From: Membranipora membranacea
Taxonomy: Eukaryota; Bryozoa; Gymnolaemata; Cheilostomatida; Membraniporidae
NCBI GenBank assembly: GCA_914767715.1
Contig: OU612068.1
Coordinates: forward strand, 4,526,001-4,590,000
Direction of reading: 5' to 3'
DNA length: 64,000 bases
Below are positions 38,795 through 48,589 of the stretch, in pieces; within the stretch, counting starts at the first letter, position 1, and each line of letters starts with the position of its first letter. The notes under the pieces are model-generated. The model saw only the letters and a program-made list of their open reading frames with translations, did no database searches and had not been told where the DNA came from. A program made the translations under genes and the position numbers.

Positions 38795-39594
38795 CAAAAA
38801 GCGGCTTGACAGAGAGGGCTAATGTTACATCTTCAGGGAGAAAGTTTTTCGATGCCACAAGGTCCCACGCAAAGCAGTATTGGCTGCTGACTAAATTACA
38901 TGTCCTGCACAACTGCTGATTTATAACACAGTTCTGATTCTTAACTAAATATTTTCATGGCATTTTGAGTTGAACAACACACTGAAATACCTATAAAATG
39001 TTATCAAATTTTTCAATATTTTAGTAACAAAATTTTTGAGCCATGCTAGTAAGTTTTTATCAGAGTCTTGAAATCGTTGATAATATTGCTATTTATTTAT
39101 TGCTAATATTAGAAATCACACTAACCCTTTATAAGCTCTAGCTGTCTACCTCTCTCCTGATCTGGGTTCAAACTCTGATTGTATAAGTTAGTGATTCTGC
39201 TGCCTAATATATATAGTTTTAATCACCTTTAAAATCAATAAGTTTCTGAATCAGCCAATTATGTCATTTGAAGTGACATTTTGCAATCACAGTACCACCT
39301 ACTATAACTTTAACTTTGATGTGATAAGTGCATGGCTTACATAATTATAACAACTTCAAACAGAGTTATTGAAAATATTCTACCAGGATGATAATGTCAG
39401 GCAAAAAGTTCATAATAAAATTAATAAAAAAATAAAATACATTACTATGTATATATAAATAGACAATATTAATTGTATTTTAATGGATTAATAATAATTA
39501 ATTTTTACGAATACATATAAACATATGACATATATTTGTATCATAGGCTAAATTGTTTTATGTAGTCAACGCTTTGAAAATATCCTGTTTTATA

Positions 39595-39847
39595 GGTAAG
39601 TTTGAGGACACCTAGTACAAAAGTAAACTAAAATAAAATCATGTCGAGCTGGGTCAGAAGGGGACCCAAGTGTGCCAAAATCTAGTTGCCCGAAATCCTC
39701 GTACCGAGAGTGTGAAAAATCATAGAGGTTAGACCATAGAGGACCTCCTAAACTTGAGCGTGCAGCAAGCTGCCAAAAACTGAAACAGGCACTAATCACC
39801 CATTGGCAGGTACACTTTGATCTTAGCCAATAGGCCGAGAAACAGTT
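39595..39847 (-). pseudogene. U2 snRNA 5'-end-headed retrosequence
   Basis: Read on the minus strand, positions about 39845-39808 give TTCTCGGCCTATTGGCTA followed by AGATCAAAGTGTA, matching the conserved 5' end of U2 snRNA with one difference in the GGCC(T/A)TTTGG stretch. The match then ends. The branch-point-pairing GUAGUA, the Sm site and the 3' stems of U2 are absent, and about 210 bp of unrelated sequence follows. It is therefore not a functional U2 gene but a truncated pseudogene or a chimeric, SINE-like retrosequence. Confidence 0.7.
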
Positions 39848-39897
39848 CTGTAAAATCAGAATAATGGACTGGCTGTATTGTTTATAAATATCATTGA

Positions 39898-40055
39898 CGG
39901 GCAGCCGTGGTGCAATGGAAAGGGTGTGGTTCCTTCAATCGAGACGTACCGTGTTCAATTCCCTTCAAATGCTCCTGTGCAACATTAGTATGTAACATCC
40001 GTAGACCCATGCTGATGATACTGGAAACAAATAAACCGAAAAAAAAAGATTTAGG
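39898..40055 (+). mobile_element. tRNA-headed SINE
   Basis: GGGCAGCCGTGGTGCAATGG (A-box region) and GTGTTCAATTCCC (B-box) are spaced as in a tRNA, followed by a short unrelated body and an A-rich stretch (GAAAAAAAAAG, about 40038). Confidence 0.6.
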
Positions 40056-40099
40056 TTTCTCACATGGTATCACAGGGTATGGAGACTATAAACAAACGT

Positions 40100-41300
40100 G
40101 AGCTTTAGACAGGCGCTCATCATCTTGATTCCGATGGAGTTTTAATGATGCTGGATGGTGTTGCTTGATTGGTGGGTCACTTGGTGAAGTGATAGTAAGT
40201 AATATTTGAGATGTTTGAGTATTTTGGAATTGCAGACTGCTAAATTATTTCTAAAACTTCTGTTGTTTGTGTAATGAACAGGAGAATGCTCTTAATTTCT
40301 CCTGAATAAAAGTTTTTCCACAAATTTTGGAGTTTGAATGCTCAGGTGAGGCTAATGTGGCTTCAGTATTTTTGCGTCAGTAAAACATCCTCATCACTGC
40401 TGGCATCATGCATGATCTAGATCGCTATACAAAATACGTGACATTTTTGTGTAACATAGGTCCAGGGGGAGACACCACAAGCGTCATAGACGCCACTTGA
40501 ATGAATCTTGCTCATAATTCTCATAATCAATGAAATGGCTATCGTTAGGTAAGCAAAATCAAATAGGCACATTCTGTTCCATTCCGGATGGAGGTGTAAG
40601 ATCTGATATTAACCAATAATACATACATACATGACTTATTTCGCTCATGGATCCTCCTTTGTATTATGGATCAGTTAACTAAGACGTCACAATAATCATG
40701 TCCATGCGGTGGTTTCTAACCGCATTTTTGACTAGAAATTGATCGAACAGAACTCTTACTGGTGCAATAACATTCTCATTTTGACAATCCTGTCATCCAC
40801 ACATTGGTCACGATCAAACTATGACCCTGTCTGTAAGAAGTCTTAATGTTGACAATCTGGGGATATCAGGACTGGTGATAATGGCACTATCGCAAAACCA
40901 AGTACATTACATAGGTATCTTAAAATAATCCTTACGCCTAATGATGTATCTCATCTTGATATATGTGACAAAGACTCCTTACTTTGATTTACTTTACGGT
41001 ATTTACAAGATTCTTTGTCGGAATTTTTTCCATTGTCACTGTCATGTCACTTTGTCATTGGTAATAAGTCCATCCATGGCAACCCTATTGTATATCACTT
41101 TTGTCTGGAATAACATTATTTGCATTTAAACAAATAACACAAGCAAAGTTTTGCCAGCCTTTGCATCGCCCCCTATTATCGGGTTGTTTCCAGGTAATTG
41201 TCTTCTGCTGCCAGTTGTTGGAAGAGAGGAAAAATCTTTCGTTTTTCTTTATGAGCATTCTGGTGTGTGTGTATTATCTATTGAGGGACAAAGAAATCCT
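40100..41300. other. Intergenic, no gene seen
   Basis: AT-rich spacer. Open frames (for example 40941-41129) have no recognisable content. Confidence 0.4.
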
Positions 41301-41745
41301 CTTTATTGACTAATTTAGAAATGCCATTCATGTACAGACAAGGAAAAAATAAGATATATTCGCAATGTGACCTGTGTCAATGTGAAGAAAGACGAAATAA
41401 TGTGCATATCTAATGCACTGAAAACCTGTATTGTTATAATACATTCTTTACCAAGGTAGAAATCCCCTTCATTGACTAGTTGGGAGATGAGATATATGTA
41501 TAAACATGTATAACATTAAAAGATACAACAATAATATGACCTGTGTAAACAAGAAGGAAAGCAAGAAAAGCGAGTATTTCCATAATACGTGCTTGTGAAA
41601 ACCAGTATTCAATATATACTTCAAGATTATCGAAGGTACAAATTCTCTTCATTGACTAATTGGATGGTAGAATATTTGAGCAAACCTGTTTAAATTAAAT
41701 ATATACAGCATTAAAACACATACCTAAATGTGATGGTACCTGCGT
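41300..41745. repeat. Degenerate tandem repeat, about 175-bp units
   Basis: Three diverged copies marked by TTTATTGACTAATT / CTTCATTGACTAGTTGG / CTTCATTGACTAATTGG at about 41305, 41470 and 41648, each followed by a related block with GTATAAACATG-like and (A)TATGACCTGTGT-like motifs. Confidence 0.6.
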
Positions 41746-41879
41746 CAAACTGTGGGCAAGCAAAAAAAGGACATGAATAACCTCCACACAAAATACATGT
41801 GAAAACTTGCATTGACACAAATACATGCAGCTAGATTTTAATTTCGCTACTATGGTAGGCTTACTAGCGAAAATTTTAA

Positions 41880-41968
41880 AAAAATGTCCAAGCTGGGATT
41901 CGAATCCAGGGCATAACCCTCCATTTGATTGCAAGGCAGACACTTAGACCACTACACCACGCTGCATA
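41880..41968 (-). mobile_element. tRNA-related SINE head
   Basis: On the minus strand: GTGGTGTAGTGGTCTAAGTG (A-box) and GGATTCGAATCCCAG (B-box), with GTCTGCCTTGCAATCA between. The acceptor ends do not pair and the variable region is long, so this is not a functional tRNA. The middle resembles the tRNA-like part of the hAT MITEs (GTCTGCTTTATAATCA). Confidence 0.6.
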
Positions 41969-42435
41969 CATAAGGTGTATTCCTGTATAATTGTACATTG
42001 TTTATGGAACTGAGTGGTGTTTATTGCTTAAGAAGTAATTTCCGCTATCATAAAATTTCGCTACTTAGGCAAAAACGGCGAAAAACGAATCCTAAATGCC
42101 ACGAAAACTAAACTCCTATAGGGTATATTGGTCAGAGTTTGAGTTGTGTTGGGCAGACACTAGCTCAGGTGATCTATAAATCGAGCTAGGTACCAATTAT
42201 CATGCCAGTTTTTGATGTGTAATCTGCTGGCTAACATTGCGAAATGACTTTGATTGAATGATTGATGAGTACTTTATTATCGATCAAAATACATTTGCAA
42301 GAATGACAATGTATATAGTGGATCTGATTTGACATAAATTGATAAAAAAAGACTTCAGTACGTTGGCACTTTTACAGAACAAACAAGCTAGTAGTCAGTA
42401 ATTATTTACTGTTTGGCAACTGATGTGCTACAATC

Positions 42436-44377
42436 ATGGCGAGTAATGCTATCGAAATCAAGGTGAGGGTTACCATTTAAAGGTTTTCAAGTTTTTAATT
42501 TTAAATTGCCAGCACTGTTGAGAGATAATAATTCACAGGTGAACCTGCAACGCTGATGGTTCGAATCTGAATCCTCACCTATCTCCACTATGGCCTGTTT
42601 GGGTAGCAGGTGCCTGCCGGAGAAATAGCAGAATTAGACTTATCCATTTCATCATGTCCTGAGCGTCCTCTTCACTGAGGAAACAAGATTGGAGTTCCTT
42701 CATGATTGTGCCCCTCCATCTATGCTTCGGCCGTCACCGGTTTTTTCTTCCTTTGACTCTCATCTCATGTACTCATGGGGGGTAGGTACTCCGATGCTGA
42801 ATTGTAGGCCAACATCCCCTAATCACCTTCACCAGTCCTCTAATCTCTCTTCCATATCGTTTCGACTTCCACTCTAAATCTGTCTCTTCCGCATTTGTTA
42901 CCACTCTTGTCGTTGATGGTAGTAACTTACGTTCGAAGCTGAATGCATTTTTTAAATTCACACACAGGTATTTTCAATGACAAAAAAATAATATTGAAAT
43001 TTGGTTTATCCTGGTATTCTGATCACTTTTAAATTTGCTTCCAGCATACAGATTATGCCTATGAAAGTGTCATGAGCTGAAATGTTCAGGGATTATGTTG
43101 CAGGTTTTGGAGAACCCAGCAGATAACTGGGAGTTGGTGTTGGATGCATTCCTAGATCAACGAGTCCAAAATGTATATGGGTGGAATTTTGGCTCTTTAC
43201 ACACCAGCTGGGCAAAAGATCATGGCTGAAATCCTCAAACAAATGATGGAGACTATTAATGGACCTGTTATAATAGCATGGGATACTGACACAAGAAAGG
43301 TATTTTATTTTATTGATCAGGAGAATGTTCCATACAGCAATCATTTATGCTTTGAACTCTTCATAAGAGATTATAAACTTAAATCATCCAGCGAGACCTC
43401 ACATGGTGAACAGGCATGCAGTTTTACTTCTACCTGGGCATTTTGGAATGGAAATCATCATTTAAACAACAAACAATCTAGCCTGGTTTGCCATAAAATC
43501 CTTTGTGACGAACATTTAAACAGAAAAGATCTGCCTTACTCTCAAAATAGCTTGCCTTCCAAAATCATGACCTGGCCCTGTATAGCTTTGACGGACTTTT
43601 CTCAATGGCTTTGGTTTGATTGGCTGATTACCTTACTTACCGTTTCTGAAATATTTGTAATCTGTTTTGACTTTCTTTTCTCACATTTTTCTGGTTGTAA
43701 GGAGTATGAACACTCGCATAGTGAACAGAGAGATAAATGACCAATGTAGCACTGAGCAACCCGGACAGTATAGGTATATGTTTGAAAGATGGGATGAGGC
43801 TACCTCTCAGGACTTGAGGAACGTTTTGGACTTTTATAATTCATCGTCAGAGGGAGCTGATTTTCTAAATCAATACCCGTGAGTCCATGACAACTCCCAA
43901 ACTTGTGTACTAGTTCCTATTTAATCAACTCCTCATTTTTATACATGAACACAGTTAAGAAAATAAATACAATGATAAATTACATGATAATCAAGACCAG
44001 GATATAAAGCCAGGAACACTGTGTACAGCAGTTTAGTGTCTTGGCTTTCTAACATGTGCTGCTTTGAGTGGCCTCTAAATAATAGTCATCAATTTTTCAA
44101 TTTTAAAAGCGTTTAACTTGATATTAAAAACATAGATATCAATTAACTGAGGAAATACATGAGTTGTGGTTTTCTTAATTACAGTGAGTTAGACCAGTAT
44201 GCAATAGTATATTCATGTGGTGTACTGGAGGCATACAGTAAACGCAATATTGGTTCTAAGCTTATGGAGAAAGCCCTATGTGAGCTAAGACAGATGGATA
44301 TCAAACTGGTATATGGAGATTTTTCAAGCTTATACTCTCAAGCTTATGTCTACCATATGGGATTCCAAACAAACTAA
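42436..44377 (+). pseudogene. AANAT-like GNAT acetyltransferase, decayed copy A
   Basis: Same four-exon layout as 54585-62356: 42436-42462 (MASNAIEIK), 43104-43299, 43694-43878, 44185-44377. Exon 2 is 196 nt against 198 in copy B, a 2-nt deletion that shifts the frame after residue 30 or so. The acceptor before exon 3 reads ...TTTTTCTG instead of ...TTATTCAG. Exon 4 diverges after the SLYSQ motif and stops after GFQTN, losing about 40 residues. These three defects point to a pseudogene, though exons 3 and 4 remain highly similar to copy B (QCSTEQPGQYRYM, SKRNIGSKLMEKALCELRQMD). Confidence 0.8.
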
Positions 44378-44835
44378 TAAAATAATCTACATCTCCCTGG
44401 AGATTAAACTGCGCCACTGATCTACTAATTGGTGGATGCATCCACAAAACAGATACGTAATGCTCCGTTTTACTATTCAGGATAGAATTTTTTAACCCTT
44501 GTTTTATCACCTTTTAAGACTTTTGGGTCTGATCCTTATTTTCTTTAAATACTTACTCTAAATTTTCTGTTTGTGGAAAAACCATATTCAATAAATTATA
44601 AAGATCTCTGCTAAAAATTATAAAATGTATAGTGGGAATCATCCCACTTACTTCCATGAAAAGACAAATCTAGTCTATGGTGTCATTTAGTGATTCTGAC
44701 TGTGAAAGCGTTCTATGAAATATTATAAATATCAGATTCACATCTTTCACTTTCGAGGTTATTTTCCATTTATTTGTTCATATCTCTCTGAAAAGCCACC
44801 GATCACTGCACCTTTTCAGCTTTTTTAAAAACTCC
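44378..44835. other. Spacer between convergent genes
   Basis: 3' flank shared by copy A (plus strand) and the NRF-6-like gene (minus strand). No feature recognised. Confidence 0.4.
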
Positions 44836-45499
44836 TTAAGACGAAGATCCTGCTCTGAGAACTGCCTCGGGATGTGGTATCACGAGTGAATTATCCGATG
44901 ATGACAGTTTTCTGTATAAGTTGGTCGGCTTAACCACTGGCGGCTTTACTGTCTTAGCCATTAGAAATTGTCTGTCCAAGTTTGAACAAGGAAGCTCAAA
45001 AATCAAAGCGAATGGAACTGATAAGAGGTACACAACTGCGATCAGCATTACCATGTCAACAGCCTATAACAAAAGTGTTGGTTGATTATACTGATCCCAT
45101 AATAGAAATGGACTTCTAGCGTACATTTTCATGTGTTTTATGCTCGCAAATACACCAATTAGGACGGTATCAGGTGCAGTATTTACATTGTTGCCATTTA
45201 TGTGAATACTCTGAAAAAATTAATATGGACGAAAAGGTTTGTTTCATGGTGACGCTCATAGTCTTAACTCAAGTTAAGCACTGCCACTCAGATAATCCTA
45301 ACTATTTTACTCACTTTCTTGAGTTCAGGCCTGGGCGGCAATGGGGACCTCATTTGGATTAAAATAATAATATTTTAAGGTTTGATGACTATTCATTTAC
45401 TTTGCTTCGATAGAGGGATCTGTCCCCAGAGGTAAGACATCACATATAATGGCGTTGAGTCTTTAAAGTCGATGCAGCAAATGTGAATTTCACCAGCAT

Positions 45500-45914
45500 C
45501 AGGGGCGTATATTCTAAAAATTTTCACTCACTGACTTTTTAGAGATGAGCATAATGATCGGGCGCAGCCCGATCAACACGCCGTAGGCGTGGCGGGGAGG
45601 GTGTGGGAGGGGCGCTTAAGCGCCCTCCCACCACGGAAATTTTTGCATATCGGTAGCAAAATAGTGCAAGCAGAGAGGTATTTCAATAGCTCACTGAGGT
45701 ATTTCAATAGCTCACTGAGCTGTTGGGTACTTTCAGAAAACAACTCAATAGCAGTAGAAGATTACAGGAAAAATTTTGAAAAAAAACTGACCTAAATGGG
45801 ATTCGAACCCACAACAATCTGATGTACAGTGATTATAAAGCAGACGCTCTACACACTGAGCTATTCAGTCACTCACGGAAATCCGTGGGCCGTGAGTGCT
45901 AATATACGCCACTG
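45500..45914. mobile_element. hAT-type MITE, copy 2
   Basis: 415-bp element closely matching 1569-1981, with CAGGGGCGTATATT and CAGTGGCGTATATT ends and the exact 8-bp direct repeat ACCAGCAT (45492-45499 and 45915-45922). It carries the same tRNA-like block on the minus strand and an extra internal duplication (GAGGTATTTCAATAGCTCACT twice at about 45684-45716). It sits 10-20 bp from the donor of the 46074-45932 exon of the NRF-6-like gene. Confidence 0.9.
45792..45875 (-). other. tRNA-like sequence inside hAT MITE copy 2
   Basis: Same A-box and B-box as copy 1. The anticodon arm has stem GTCTG/CAGAT with a long loop. Not a canonical tRNA. Confidence 0.6.
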
Positions 45915-46184
45915 ACCAGCATGATACTGACCAGTTTAGGAGTACTATAGTAGTCTCCATTTCTCGCTCCACCAGCCAACACATACATTATAGGCATATT
46001 GATGAGAAAGGCACAGTATGTAAGCCTACTGAGCGGAACAAACCCCGGCCATGATAAGAAATCATTTATCCAACCTGAAAATTATCATCAAATAGAATGT
46101 CAGAGAATTGTGATTAAAAATCTTGGGCTACGAAACCGCAATGAAACCAGAAGAGGTATACACATGAGGGTGATGAGGCTGGAA

Positions 46185-46292
46185 AAATCAAGCTTGGGAT
46201 TCGAGTAGACAACACTTGCAGCACTAATCACCTGGCAGTGAATAGCAAGCGCGCTAACCGCTTGCGCCATCTCACCATCCCCAAAAAGAAAT
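46185..46292 (-). mobile_element. tRNA(Ser/Leu)-like SINE head
   Basis: On the minus strand GATGGCGCAAGCGGTTAGCG (A-box) and CTACTCGAATCCCA (degenerate B-box). It lies in an intron of the NRF-6-like gene. Confidence 0.55.
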
Positions 46293-46547
46293 GGGTTGAT
46301 GGCGCTTATTAGCATGCCCGCTATTCATGACTCAGAGCTGTGTTCTCTCGCCCTCTAGCTCATTCCAGTCTACCATTACCACCCTTTGCAAAACACAGCG
46401 TACGTGTTAGGGCTATTGGCCTTACATGTAGTGAGTTTTTAGCTGTCTTTCCAGCTTGCCAGCATGGAATGACATGGAATTTGCTCTCAGTTTGTAGGTA
46501 GGTCGGAGCACACCTGGGGATCCAACAATCCCCAGTAGTCAGTGGAC

Positions 46548-46624
46548 TGCAGCGGGATTCTAACCCACAACCTTCAACATTTGCGTGCTGAAGACCAGCG
46601 CTCTAATCAACTTTGCCACCTCCC
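46548..46624 (-). mobile_element. tRNA-like SINE head
   Basis: On the minus strand GGAGGTGGCAAAGTTGATTA (A-box region) and GTGGGTTAGAATCCCGC (B-box). It lies just downstream of the 46814-46670 exon. Confidence 0.55.
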
Positions 46625-47071
46625 ATTAGTTCAATTTGATTAATACACCTGTCCTGTAGTGTCACTCACCTGAGGTATTTTAGTGTTCTTGCTTTTGAGC
46701 TCCCATAAGACACACCCAGTTAGTATGCCAACTCCGTAAGATTGGTAACGAGCCCAGGGTACAAAATACTCCATCTGAGTAAGCCAGCCAACCATACCAA
46801 TAGTCTGTCCAGTACTGCAAAGAAAAGTCATTGTCATGATGAACAATTTCAGATTTTTTGCTGTATTGATGTTTTGTATAGCATATAAAAGTTTAGCAAG
46901 GCTCCAAAAATCCGAGCATCCAAACTATGCATTGAAGAATTTATGCTTTGCAACCAACTCGTAATGCTGAAGGTTGAGTATAAAGATTTGGTGGAAGGTA
47001 CTTCTTGGCCTGCTATTTGAATATGACCGCCTTGACTAGCTTGTTATATATAGTTATCTATTCTCTAGGAT

Positions 47072-47175
47072 TCCATAGGCTCGTTGTCGGCAAGACAGGC
47101 TAGTTTGTTTCGTGGAAACAGATACATGTGCCCCGGGTTCAAGACCCACCCCTGGCAGGTTTTTTTCTTGGTTCC
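47072..47175 (+). mobile_element. tRNA-like SINE head
   Basis: A plus-strand B-box CGGGTTCAAGACCCACC lies at about 47132, with an A-box-like CGTTGTCGGCAAGACAGGC upstream and a T-run after it. Intronic, weak. Confidence 0.45.
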
Positions 47176-47614
47176 AGCTCTTTCTCTCACCGTTCAAACA
47201 GTAGCATTTTCTTAGTTTGAGTTGTGAGAGGACAACAAAGGGTAACTTTGAACGAGCTGAAGATGCTCATGGAAACATTTTGCAGTGCAGCACAATCATT
47301 TCATAAATATGAAGTATTTTGAACACACTGCTAAACGTTTTTGCATTTGATAATAATTTACTTTCTAGTTGACTCTGGCGAACTCAAGAGTGTTTGTATA
47401 AACTAGTTTTTGAAGAAAGGTGAGTACCGCTGCGGAAATACAGCTCCCTAATATTGCCAACGTCATGACGACTGTGCCCGCAACTTTTGAGCTACAAAAA
47501 GAGAATATAAAGACTGTGTAAATATCTAAAATAATATCTGGTTGCAATTATATTTGACCACGCTGTATTTTCCGCATTTTCACAAACATCATCATATCAA
47601 ACTTATCCACACTA

Positions 47615-47864
47615 GGTAAATTCGCGCCCTTGGTATCTATATTAGATAATCATTAATTATAATCATTTTCATGGGGAAATCCAACTGAATAGTTTTATGA
47701 TTAGGTATACGGTTTTTCAATGATATTGACATGAAACTTAGAATTATCTCCTCATTTGTAATAGGGAGACAACTTGAATTCAAGTTGGATTCAGTGATAT
47801 TTCCCAACGAAAATGATTATGATTAATGATTATTTAATATAGATACCAAGGGTGCGAATTTACC
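47615..47864. mobile_element. 250-bp foldback MITE
   Basis: Long inverted arms: GGTAAATTCGCGCCCTTGGT... at the left pairs with ...ACCAAGGGTGCGAATTTACC at the right over about 75 bp with few mismatches, with a small ACTTGAATTCAAGT palindrome inside. A TA dinucleotide flanks both ends (47613-47614 and 47865-47866), compatible with a Tc1/mariner-type duplication. It lies next to the LINE in the NRF-6-like gene. Confidence 0.8.
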
Positions 47865-48066
47865 TACTGTAACAAACAGACATAATATGTGCGAGGAGGG
47901 AATTGATTTTTTTACAGTTAAGAGTGTGACATATTGGCCCAGTTTTCGAAAAATGACCCATATTAATTTTTGTTGTGAGTGACGTCATGCTAGACAGTTG
48001 GGTGTGAAAAGTTCTCTTCAGAATTTTCTCATAAATAACCAAAATTTGACAATAACAACACCTTAC

Positions 48067-48423
48067 ATGAGTGATACTAAGAAGAAGAATGGATACGCAT
48101 TCTATGCTGTTGCCACAGGAAAGACAACAGGTATTTTTAAAAACTGGCTTAAATGTAACGACTCAGTGAATAAAGTCAGTGGTGCATCATTCAAGGGTTT
48201 TCGCACCCTTGAAAATGCTGAGCGATATTTGAACAAGGCAGGAGTACAATGTACCTGGGTAGATTTTGAGCAGGAGTACGTTGACGCATTGGACGAGCTA
48301 GAAAGCAGCAAGTCAAGAAGTAGATCGCCATTGAAGGGTATCATCAACAAAAACTTTGATATTGGTAATAGTACCTCAGACACTGGTATTTGTACCTTTA
48401 ATAAATCATCTCATCAAGCATAG
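48067..48423 (+). CDS. LINE ORF1 with RNase H1-type hybrid-binding domain
   Basis: 118-aa frame. Residues about 8-60 (YAFYAVATGKTTGIFKNW...SFKGFRTLENAERYL) match the viroplasmin/RNase H1 N-terminal domain (Pfam Cauli_VI), which binds RNA/DNA hybrids or dsRNA: Y-A-V-x-x-G-x-x-x-G-I-F-x-x-W, then V-x-G-A-x-F-K-G-F. A Ser/Arg-rich linker follows. The frame then stops; a second frame (48356-48589, containing PLRAISIQFQSENETKKAM) appears to continue it, so ORF1 is probably frameshifted in this copy. In the element it would bind the template RNA or the cDNA hybrid (inference). Confidence 0.75.
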   Translation: MSDTKKKNGYAFYAVATGKTTGIFKNWLKCNDSVNKVSGASFKGFRTLENAERYLNKAGVQCTWVDFEQEYVDALDELESSKSRSRSPLKGIINKNFDIGNSTSDTGICTFNKSSHQA

Positions 48424-48589
48424 AGATGACAGACCACTACGTGCCATCAGTATCCAGTTCCAGTCGGAGAATGAGACGAAGAAAGCTATGGATATAGGGA
48501 AAATCAAATTCCTTTCAATGTACGATATTATACTATCATTGAAAACACCAGGAGATAAAAGGAACACAACAAGACATATAGATGAGTAA
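48356..48589 (+). pseudogene. Probable C-terminal half of LINE ORF1, shifted frame
   Basis: The part HLIKHRDDRPLRAISIQFQS...MDIGKIKF overlaps the end of the hybrid-binding frame and resembles the RNA-binding half of LINE ORF1 proteins only loosely. Its stop TAA lies inside ATGAGTAA, the start of ORF2, an 8-nt overlap. Confidence 0.45.

Larger units (their letters stand above)
38315..39590. other. Intergenic, no gene seen
   Basis: Upstream flank of the prohormone-like gene. Very AT-rich, with the two hairpins listed separately. Confidence 0.45.

Noticed and set aside
39808-39845. Functional U2 snRNA gene
   Set aside because: Only the 5' end is present; the branch-site-pairing sequence, Sm site and 3' stems are missing.
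41880-41968. Functional tRNA gene
   Set aside because: A- and B-boxes are present but the acceptor stem does not pair and the variable region is too long, so it was called a SINE head. The same applies to the other tRNA-like hits.
48102-48383. Minus-strand ORF opposite the LINE ORF1
   Set aside because: Shadow of the coding frame; no independent evidence.
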